Source: a bacterium (GTDB lineage Bacteria > UBA9089 > JASEGY01). Taken from it: DNA of 7,550 nt. A program made the position numbers and the translations under genes. The stretch is from the NCBI GenBank assembly GCA_030019105.1, contig JASEGY010000162.1, positions 1 to 7,550 of the forward strand, read 5' to 3'. Positions 1-4,909 of the stretch are shown piece after piece. The notes below the pieces were generated by a model. That model did not search any database and had not been told where the DNA came from. It saw only the letters and a program-made list of their open reading frames with translations. Every line of letters starts with the position of its first letter. Position 1 is the stretch's first letter.

Positions 1-66
1 TTCGCAATCGTAACATTCTCGCGGACAACGCAAATGTTGCGGGGTAATAGTATAGACTCGCTCCAT
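1..66 (-). CDS. possible 5' end of an unidentified gene (partial)
   Basis: On the minus strand an ATG at 66-64 opens a frame that stays open for 22 codons to the window edge. It reads MERVYTITPQHLRCPRECYD and continues CE. The Cys residues at 14, 18 and 21 form a Cx3Cx2C pattern, which in other contexts can be a radical-SAM cluster motif or part of a metal site; 22 codons are too few to decide. The frame begins 66 bp after the pseG-like stop codon on the same strand, so it would be the next gene of the leftward operon. Only a weak GGTG lies upstream as a ribosome binding site. The stretch is short enough to be open by chance. Confidence 0.3.
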   Translation of the reverse strand, partial: MERVYTITPQHLRCPRECYDCE

Positions 67-75
67 CTTTTTCAC

Positions 76-103
76 CAATTTCTAATTTCCAATTTCTAAT
101 TTC
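76..103. repeat. heptamer tandem repeat, 4 units (CAATTTC/TAATTTC)
   Basis: Four consecutive 7-bp units alternate CAATTTC, TAATTTC, CAATTTC, TAATTTC. They sit in the gap between the pseG-like stop codon and the possible next gene of the leftward operon, just upstream of that gene's putative ATG. This is one of several 7-bp arrays in the window. Confidence 0.85.
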
Positions 104-132
104 AATGGGTATATTATTTTCTGTCAGGTCCC

Positions 133-1467
133 TTATTTCAGGCTTAACGCTTCCTCGATTTCCTTAATCACTCGGGACAGTCCTTTCCCATCTACCAGGT
201 CTCTCCCTGCCTTACTCATCTTCAATCTGGCGGCCTCATCCGAGATTAAATCCGCAACCACCCCGGCTAACTCGTCTTCCTTAACCTGAGCGCCTACCCC
301 CAGGTTGACTATTGCCCCGGCTTCAGAAAAAACCCTGGTATTTTCGGCCTGCACACTGTCTTGCGCTATAATTATAGCCGGTGTGCCGCAGCAGGCTAAC
401 TCATACATAGTTACCCCCGCTGAGGCAATAGCCAGGTCAGCTTCCCACATTAGCTCATGAATAACAGTTGCCTCGCGTGTAAACCGAACATCCCAGTTTC
501 GGGTTTCGAGTTCGGGGCACCCGCTTGCGGGTCGCCGAGTTTCGATTTCGGGGTACCCGCTGCCAGGCCGGCTCGGCCCGCCAGGCCGGCTTGGCCCGCC
601 AGGCCGGCTTGGCCTTGCGGGTCGTCGAGTTTTGCCAGGATAATCTCTAACCTCCCACTTACCCTGAAAAGCCGGACCAATCACTACCTCAACTACTAAT
701 TTCGGATTGCGGATTGCAGATTGCGGATTGCGGATTGCGGATTGTGACTTGATAATTGCAAACCGCGATTCTTCTAATCCGAAATCCGAAATCCGAAATC
801 TAGAATGAGAAAGGCCGCGCAACGCCTTTAAGGTCAAGTTATTTGGATCACTCCCCCCCATACTCACCAGGATTCTTCTAACAGTCGGGTTGATCCTTCG
901 GGGCTCGCCGGCCAGTTGAGTGAACTCCTCTCTCAGGATAATATAATCCGGCCCAAGCAGGTATTTAAGTTTCGAGTTCGGGGCACCCGCTGCCAGGCCG
1001 GCTCGGCCTTGCGGGTCGTCGGGTTTCGAGTTAAGGGAACCTTCCTCCCTTATCTGAGCTTCCTTATTCCGCAATCCGCATTCCGCAATCCGCATTCGGT
1101 TTTCCTCCGGGCTAAGGTTGGCATCGACGACCAGGTCTGCTGCGTATCGCCCCTGGCCAAGATCATCAAAGGTAACCAAAACCTTCCCCCGCGACCTTAA
1201 TTCCTCCATGTAAGAAAACTCTGTGGTCATGATGTCGACTATAATAATCTCACCTTTCAGGGCATCCGGCAGAGCAAATTTAGATGAGACAGCAGCCAGG
1301 CTGTATCCGGCCTGCTCCACTTTAGGGCGAACATCCCTATCATTAGCGGTCACAAAGATAATTTCCGCCCCTGGTCTTTGTTTAAGCTGGTCTGCCAGGG
1401 CCAGACAACGCACCAGATGCCCCAGGCCAATCTTATGGTCAGCATCAACTCTGAAAGCAATCCGCAT
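133..1467 (-). CDS. pseG: PseG-type UDP-sugar hydrolase carrying three repeat-derived inserts
   Basis: PseG removes UDP from UDP-2,4-diacetamido-2,4,6-trideoxy-beta-L-altrose, the fourth step of CMP-pseudaminate synthesis in the cytosol. The N-terminus MRIAFRVDADHKIGLGHLVR is characteristic of the family; His17 falls at the position of the catalytic His of Campylobacter PseG. Other family segments are FDDLG (100-104), LLGPDYIILREEF (170-182), VSMGGSDPNN (201-210), VIGPAF (262-267) and SAGVTMYELACCGTPAIII (349-367). The protein has 444 residues. About 124 of these lie in three low-complexity inserts (about 124-166, 222-256 and 279-324), leaving a core of about 320, a normal size. All conserved segments are intact, so I read the gene as functional rather than a pseudogene. 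The ATG follows the upstream TAA by 2 bp, with GGAG about 8 bases before it. The exact sugar substrate is inferred. Confidence 0.85.
   Translation of the reverse strand: MRIAFRVDADHKIGLGHLVRCLALADQLKQRPGAEIIFVTANDRDVRPKVEQAGYSLAAVSSKFALPDALKGEIIIVDIMTTEFSYMEELRSRGKVLVTFDDLGQGRYAADLVVDANLSPEENRMRIAECGLRNKEAQIREEGSLNSKPDDPQGRAGLAAGAPNSKLKYLLGPDYIILREEFTQLAGEPRRINPTVRRILVSMGGSDPNNLTLKALRGLSHSRFRISDFGLEESRFAIIKSQSAIRNPQSAIRNPKLVVEVVIGPAFQGKWEVRDYPGKTRRPARPSRPGGPSRPGGPSRPGSGYPEIETRRPASGCPELETRNWDVRFTREATVIHELMWEADLAIASAGVTMYELACCGTPAIIIAQDSVQAENTRVFSEAGAIVNLGVGAQVKEDELAGVVADLISDEAARLKMSKAGRDLVDGKGLSRVIKEIEEALSLK
496..633. repeat. in-frame composite repeat insert 3 inside pseG-like gene
   Basis: This 138-bp stretch interrupts the enzyme between VIGPAF...RDYPG and the segment WDVRFTREATVIHELM. 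It contains two copies of a composite module, each opened by GTTTCGA- or ATTTCGG-like words and an ACCCGC / GCGGGT inverted pair. In the first copy (from 503) the arms are almost adjacent, at 519-532. In the second (from about 540) they are separated by three units of an 18-bp tandem. On the coding strand the insert reads as a Pro/Arg/Gly-rich, collagen-like segment with RPGGPS repeats (residues about 279-324). Boundaries are judged from the loss of family-like protein sequence and may be off by several bases. Confidence 0.85.
563..614. repeat. 18-bp tandem repeat, about 3 units (CCAGGCCGGCTTGGCCCG)
   Basis: Three near-identical 18-bp units start at 563, 581 and 599; the first has CTCGG in place of CTTGG and the last diverges after GGCC. 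Each unit is itself nearly palindromic around GCCGGC. Because 18 is a multiple of 3, changes in unit number would not shift the pseG-like frame. Each unit encodes a six-residue RPGGPS-type repeat. A single unit occurs at 992-1008 in the other copy of the module. Confidence 0.9.
700..804. repeat. in-frame heptamer inverted array, insert 2 inside pseG-like gene
   Basis: Six tandem heptamers of the GGATTGC type (704-745, one AGATTGC and one terminal GGATTGT) are followed by a spacer of about 29 bp. Four heptamers of the complementary kind then follow (TAATCCG, AAATCCG, AAATCCG, AAATCTA; 775-802). The two arms contain GGATT and AATCC, so the block is an imperfect inverted repeat that could form a stem. 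On the coding strand three heptamers make seven codons, giving the period seen in QSAIRNPQSAIRNPK (242-256). The insert lies between LTLKALRGL and LVVEVVIGPAF, which are adjacent in ordinary family members. Confidence 0.85.
970..1098. repeat. in-frame composite repeat insert 1 inside pseG-like gene
   Basis: This 129-bp stretch carries a third copy of the composite module (969-1021): the same GTTTCGAGTTCGGGG opening, ACCCGC arm, one 18-bp unit, GCGGGT arm and GTCGTCG tail found in insert 3. At its other end are heptamers of GCAATCC/GCATTCC type (1071-1098, preceded by a related TTATTCC). It separates the protein segments DLVVDANLSPEEN and KYLLGPDYIILREEF. The encoded 43 residues (about 124-166) resemble nothing in the family. 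Confidence 0.85.
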
Positions 1468-1469
1468 CT

Positions 1470-2201
1470 TTATTCTCCAGGCCTCTTTTGCCTAACAGCG
1501 GCATTTATTAAGGCCAATTCAGGCTCAGCCTCTAAAAGCCTTATTACATCTCTAACATCAACTATCTCTCCTGGACGATAGAGCCTCTTATAAATTTCCC
1601 GCATTAGAGATAAGTCCTCCTCTGTATCCACCGTCAGACGAAGATCAGGCCGTCTCAGATAAGGGGGGGCCTTTAGGCTCTCTACCCGGAAACTCTCCGG
1701 GTTTTCATGGATAAAGGACGTTACATGCTCTCGATGGAAATGGAGCTCATCCAGGATACTGTGCATTCTTAGAAGGGCTTTTAGCGTGACACAGGAAGCT
1801 CCGACCCCTAAAGGGAAGTCCTCCATAAAGGTATAATCTACTCCTTGTTGGATATGCTTAGCCAGGGATTGACTAATGGATTCGGGGCAAAGCAGGGGAT
1901 TATCTCCGGTAGCCCTTATGATTATTGATGCCCCAATCCATTCAGCCGCATCAACATACCTGGCCAGGACATCCTCCTCACTTCCGGCAAAAGACGGCAC
2001 CCCCCAATTAGCCGCCTTTTCCAGGATAATCTTATCCTCCTTTGAGACAGAGGTAGCCACCACGATCTTATCCACCCCTTTGATATGTTTCAATCTTTCA
2101 ACCACGTGAAAGAGGAGCGGATACCCCACTATATCAGCCATAGATTTACCCGGTAGCCTGGTCGATCCCATCCGGGCCTGAATGATAGCGGCTACTTTCA
2201 A
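1470..2201 (-). CDS. SpsF/PseF-type nucleotide-sugar cytidylyltransferase
   Basis: This is a nucleotidyltransferase of the SpsF family (COG1861, GT-A fold), related to the CMP-sugar synthetases NeuA and PseF. Beside a pseG-like gene its likely role is CTP-dependent activation of the nonulosonic acid in the cytosol. The nucleotide-binding signature QARMGSTRLPGK is at residues 8-19. RATGDNPL (96-103), REHVT (157-161) and LRLTVDTEEDL (187-197) are the other family blocks. The length of 243 residues is typical. The start codon is TTG, one base after the glycosyltransferase TAG stop, with a strong AGGGGGG about 10 bases upstream. No upstream ATG is available and the family normally begins right at this point, which supports the TTG. 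Whether the product acts on pseudaminate, legionaminate or another sugar cannot be read from the sequence. Confidence 0.85.
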   Translation of the reverse strand: MKVAAIIQARMGSTRLPGKSMADIVGYPLLFHVVERLKHIKGVDKIVVATSVSKEDKIILEKAANWGVPSFAGSEEDVLARYVDAAEWIGASIIIRATGDNPLLCPESISQSLAKHIQQGVDYTFMEDFPLGVGASCVTLKALLRMHSILDELHFHREHVTSFIHENPESFRVESLKAPPYLRRPDLRLTVDTEEDLSLMREIYKRLYRPGEIVDVRDVIRLLEAEPELALINAAVRQKRPGE

Positions 2202-2202
2202 T

Positions 2203-3132
2203 CTATCTGCCCCCCTTGATCAACTCCAATATTTCCCTATCCCTTACTCTACGATAAGTTCTCTCCTTCCACCTGCCGGCCAGGGCCTGAGGGAGCCTGG
2301 GAAGAGCACGTAAGACGGCTTTCCAGAATCGCATCTTACCCCGAAAAATATCGCGCCCCAAAAAAATAGGAAAGAAAAAGAGATGGGAAAGAATCAACCC
2401 CGGATCAGTGATATTCTTCCAGGTAAAAAGGTAGTTATTTCGGGCAGATATCTTTCTGACCTCATCTAATTTAAACTCTCTGGTTATGGTAGCCTGACTT
2501 TTATGATACATCAGACTTTTTGGTTCATAAACGCACCGTAACCCTCTCTTCCATGCCCGATAACATATATCTACATCCTCGTAATAAAAAGGTTCATACA
2601 AGGGGTCAAATCCGCCTAATTCCAGGAATTTCTCACGATGGTATGCCCCGGCTCCACCACAGACAAATAGAGGCGGATTTTGATCTTCCTCTTCCGGTTT
2701 ATTTATCACTGTTAAGTGACCGTATTTGAAAAGCCCCCCGTGATTGCCGGTAAGGTAAGTTCCATCAAAGCGGTAGATCCTGGTTGCGACGGCAAAGACA
2801 TCCTGGTCTTGAAAATGATCTAAAAGATACGCAAAGGAATCCGGGGCGGGTTTGACATCATTGTTAAGCAGAATAAGAATCGGTGCTTTACTCTTTCTTA
2901 CCCCCACATTGGTGGCCTCACCAAATCCTATCCTCCGGCCCAAAGAGATAACCTGAATCTGTGGGAAATTCTCTCTAACAAACCGGATACCCGCATCTTC
3001 ACTATTATCATCTACCAGAATGATTTCATAGCGGCAACCGCTATTTGATGCAGCCAGACACACCTGGGGCAAGCACTCTTCCAGTAAATCTTTCCCATTT
3101 CGGTTGGTGATGACAATGCTAATATCTAACAT
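2203..3132 (-). CDS. family 2 glycosyltransferase
   Basis: An inverting GT2 glycosyltransferase of the rhamnosyltransferase-like subgroup, which transfers a nucleotide-activated sugar to a surface glycan or protein. The GT-A core starts at once with ISIVITNRNGK (4-14). It is followed by VDDNS (40-44), the metal/nucleotide-binding NND within LLNND (88-92), and the acceptor-site block GGFDPLYEPFYYEDVD (173-188) with the usual acidic pair. His210 in the SLMYH segment is also typical. A hydrophobic stretch near 246-259 (LILSHLFFFPIFLG) followed by a very basic C-terminus suggests peripheral membrane association. The length of 309 residues is normal. It is the first gene of the leftward operon and is followed directly by the cytidylyltransferase. 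The ATG has no clear Shine-Dalgarno sequence; a 9-bp tandem repeat occupies the leader instead. Donor and acceptor are unknown. Confidence 0.9.
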   Translation of the reverse strand: MLDISIVITNRNGKDLLEECLPQVCLAASNSGCRYEIILVDDNSEDAGIRFVRENFPQIQVISLGRRIGFGEATNVGVRKSKAPILILLNNDVKPAPDSFAYLLDHFQDQDVFAVATRIYRFDGTYLTGNHGGLFKYGHLTVINKPEEEDQNPPLFVCGGAGAYHREKFLELGGFDPLYEPFYYEDVDICYRAWKRGLRCVYEPKSLMYHKSQATITREFKLDEVRKISARNNYLFTWKNITDPGLILSHLFFFPIFLGRDIFRGKMRFWKAVLRALPRLPQALAGRWKERTYRRVRDREILELIKGGR

Positions 3133-3144
3133 TGGTCAGTTGGC

Positions 3145-3171
3145 AAAGGACTAAAAGGACTAAAAGGACTA
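3145..3171. repeat. 9-bp tandem repeat, 3 perfect units (AAAGGACTA)
   Basis: Three perfect AAAGGACTA units run from 3145 to 3171, with a degenerate continuation (ATGACTGAGG). The array starts 12 bp upstream of the glycosyltransferase ATG, downstream of the leftward promoter, so it should lie in the 5' untranslated leader of that operon (as TAGTCCTTT in the RNA). Confidence 0.9.
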
Positions 3172-3183
3172 ATGACTGAGGAC

Positions 3184-3212
3184 ATTATACCCGAAGAAAC
3201 AAATTATTGCAA
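3184..3212 (-). promoter_or_regulatory. sigma70-type promoter for the leftward nonulosonate/glycosyltransferase operon
   Basis: Read on the minus strand, TTGCAA (3212-3207, 4 of 6 matches to TTGACA) is separated by exactly 17 bp from a perfect TATAAT (3189-3184). Transcription would begin near 3177, about 45 bp before the glycosyltransferase ATG. No other promoter is visible in the tightly packed operon downstream. Confidence 0.65.
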
Positions 3213-3221
3213 TCAAATTTG

Positions 3222-3250
3222 TTGACAAGGCCGAAGGTATCTGATAGAAT
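3222..3250 (+). promoter_or_regulatory. sigma70-type promoter for the rightward aldolase operon
   Basis: A perfect TTGACA (3222-3227) is followed after exactly 17 bp by TAGAAT (3245-3250, 5 of 6). Transcription would begin near 3257 and leave a leader of about 100 bases before the aldolase ATG. The -35 box lies only 9 bp from that of the leftward promoter, so the two are back to back. Confidence 0.8.
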
Positions 3251-3277
3251 AACCTCGAACGTATCTTCTCAATAACC

Positions 3278-3336
3278 CGGGGCTATCGGTTATCGGTAAG
3301 GAGTAACCAGTAACCAGCAATCACCGATCTTCCCCG
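3278..3336 (+). repeat. heptamer-built inverted repeat in the aldolase leader
   Basis: Two heptamers (ATCGGTT, ATCGGTA; 3285-3298) face three of the opposite sense (AGTAACC, AGTAACC, AGCAATC; 3302-3322). Around them, CGGGG (3278-3282) pairs with CCCCG (3332-3336), and ATCGGT (3285-3290) pairs with ACCGAT (3323-3328), giving an 11-bp two-part stem in the transcript. Inside, GGTTA can alternatively pair with TAACC. The stem ends about 10 bases before the AGGAGG ribosome binding site (3347-3352). No T-run follows, so it is not an ordinary terminator; a role in mRNA stability or translation is possible but unproven. Confidence 0.65.
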
Positions 3337-3358
3337 AAATAACGTCAGGAGGCCTCTA

Positions 3359-4144
3359 ATGGATGAGGAAAGATTTTTTTTCTGGTCACCGGAAGAAAAG
3401 CAGTTAAGACAAGCCCTGAAAGGGCTGAGAGATAATTATGGCTGTGAGGCCCTCAAGTTTGAAACCGAAGCGGAAGGGGCAAGTTTTGAAGAGATCCGGT
3501 ATTATATGAACCTAGCTTTGGGCCAGATGGCGATCAAGGTCAAGATCGGAGGGCCGGAGGCCAGAAATGACATCAGAGAACTTTTAAAGATCGGCGTAAA
3601 GGGGATCATTGCCCCCATGGTGGAGTCCCCTTATGGCCTGAAGAATTTCATCACGGCCTTATCCGACCTGGCCAGCCCGGAACAATACAAATATCTTTTC
3701 AAGGGATTCAATGTTGAAACCATAACCACTTACCATCAGATAGATGACATCTTTGCCTTGCCGGAAATCAAGCAGATTGACAAAATTAGTATTGGCCGCA
3801 GCGACCTGGCCGGATCAATGGACATGAAACCGGACGATGAGCCGGTGATGAAAGTTGTTCAAGAAGTAACTGAAAAGGCCCACCGGATTGGTCTGGCTGT
3901 CTCAGTGGGAGGAGGGATCACCCCCGGCAATGCCCGGCGAATATCAGAGCAGATTAACCCGGAAAGTATCAACACCCGAAATTTAGGTTTTGCTCTGAGT
4001 CGAGTTAAAGACCCGGCTGTTTCCATTCAAAAGGCCCTTGAATTCGAGACCGCCCTTCTTGAGCACCGGGCCAGGCAAGCTAAAGCAGACTTTGACAGAC
4101 TTCAAAAAAGAATTGAAGTGCTTAAAGAAAGGATGGGGCAATGA
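3359..4144 (+). CDS. HpcH/HpaI-type aldolase / citrate-lyase-family protein
   Basis: A cytosolic enzyme of the HpcH/HpaI (PEP/pyruvate TIM-barrel) superfamily, whose members make or break C-C bonds using pyruvate, PEP or acyl-CoA and a divalent metal. Visible family blocks are GVKGIIAPMVESPYG (79-93), NVET (118-121) and SIGRSDLAGSM (144-154). By alignment with HpaI, Glu120 and Asp149 would be the metal ligands, and both are present. SVGGGITPGN (182-191) and NTRNLGF (205-211) complete the barrel. The last 30 residues or so (ETALLEHRARQAKADFDRLQ onwards) look like a charged helix or coiled coil outside the barrel. The start is firm: AGGAGG at 3347-3352 sits 6 bases before the ATG, downstream of a good promoter. 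The stop overlaps the next start in ATGA. The substrate is unknown; the overlap with a secreted-protein gene gives no pathway clue. Confidence 0.75.
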   Translation: MDEERFFFWSPEEKQLRQALKGLRDNYGCEALKFETEAEGASFEEIRYYMNLALGQMAIKVKIGGPEARNDIRELLKIGVKGIIAPMVESPYGLKNFITALSDLASPEQYKYLFKGFNVETITTYHQIDDIFALPEIKQIDKISIGRSDLAGSMDMKPDDEPVMKVVQEVTEKAHRIGLAVSVGGGITPGNARRISEQINPESINTRNLGFALSRVKDPAVSIQKALEFETALLEHRARQAKADFDRLQKRIEVLKERMGQ

Positions 4145-4905
4145 TATTTCGGATTGCGCACCCACTTCGTGGGTACCCGGGATTGCGGATTAGCCTGCTG
4201 ATGTTGCTTCTCTTTGGATCAACATCTGCTTACGCTCGAGACTATCCCTTCCAGGTCGGAGAAGAGTTCACCTATGAGGTTAAGATACTTGGTATCAAAG
4301 CCGGCAAACAAACGATTAAGATAGATTCTAAAACAAACCTGGGGGAAGACGAGGTCTATTGCATTACCTCTAAAACAGCTTCATCTTCCTTTTTCTCCCT
4401 CTTTTACAAGGTCTATGACCGGATCCAGACTTATATTGGGGTAAATGACCTCTTGCCCCGCTATCTTAAGGCTGACACCCATGAAGGGATCAATGTCCGG
4501 CATACACAAACTCGAATCGACCAGACTAATCTTACCGCGGTGGTGCTTGAAGCGGATAGACCGGAAAAAACGATAAAGATCATCCCTAACACGATAGATG
4601 TTGTTTCCCTGATCTATTATCTGAGAAGTAAAGACCTTGAATTAGGAGACACCTTTGATTTGGGGATACTTAGTACCGGATCGGGTGTAAAGTTTCTAAA
4701 TACGCGGGTAGAGATAACAGAAAAACAGACCATCGAGGTTCCTTTAGGTGAATTCCCTGCTTTATTGGCCAAACAGAGCAAAGACGGCGGCATTGGCATC
4801 TGGTTCAGCGATGATAATCTCCGGCTTCCTCTAAAGATTGAAGCCCCAACGCCGCTGGGTGTGCTCTCGGCAATGTTGAAGAAAGCGAAGGGGATAAAAA
4901 GATAA
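4141..4905 (+). CDS. exported DUF3108-family protein
   Basis: A protein of 254 residues with a Sec signal peptide. It has a basic start (Arg4, Arg10, Arg16), a hydrophobic core LLMLLLFG (19-26) and a likely signal peptidase I site after AYA (30-32). The mature part starts RDYPFQVGEEFTYEVKILGI and continues with GKQTIKI (55-61). A later VDVVSLIYYLR-like block (153-162, here IDVVSLIYYL) fits the beta-rich DUF3108 family, envelope proteins of unknown molecular function. The gene overlaps the aldolase stop by four bases (ATGA), which suggests translational coupling, and is followed 4 bp later by the next gene. Residues 3-17, the n-region of the signal peptide, are encoded by repeat DNA (4147-4192). 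The only nearby internal ATG (4201) would leave a hydrophobic leader lacking its positive charges, so 4141 is preferred. Confidence 0.75.
   Translation: MIFRIAHPLRGYPGLRISLLMLLLFGSTSAYARDYPFQVGEEFTYEVKILGIKAGKQTIKIDSKTNLGEDEVYCITSKTASSSFFSLFYKVYDRIQTYIGVNDLLPRYLKADTHEGINVRHTQTRIDQTNLTAVVLEADRPEKTIKIIPNTIDVVSLIYYLRSKDLELGDTFDLGILSTGSGVKFLNTRVEITEKQTIEVPLGEFPALLAKQSKDGGIGIWFSDDNLRLPLKIEAPTPLGVLSAMLKKAKGIKR
4147..4192. repeat. heptamers flanking a small hairpin, within the signal-peptide codons
   Basis: A GGATTGC heptamer (4151-4157) is followed by the inverted pair ACCCAC (4160-4165) / GTGGGT (4169-4174) with a 3-base loop. A second GGATTGC (4180-4186) and a GGATTA then follow. The arrangement of heptamer words around an ACCC/GGGT hairpin resembles the composite modules inside the pseG-like gene, with ACCCAC in place of ACCCGC. 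Confidence 0.75.
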
Positions 4906-4909
4906 AACA

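Noticed and set aside
450..680. Leftward 76-codon frame across the same repeat
   Set aside because: Another frame of the repeat insert, overlapping the well-supported pseG-like frame.
457..699. Rightward 80-codon frame with PARPARPAWPARPAWP-type repeats
   Set aside because: It is the antisense reading of insert 3 in the pseG-like gene. The repeat is stop-free in several frames, so openness here does not indicate a gene.
496..1098. CRISPR array
   Set aside because: Repeats are 7 and 18 bp, directly tandem or composite, with no regular unique spacers and no cas genes.
133..1467. pseG-like gene as a pseudogene broken by insertions
   Set aside because: The frame is continuous and all family motifs, including His17 and the MGGSDP and SAGVTMYEL segments, are intact.
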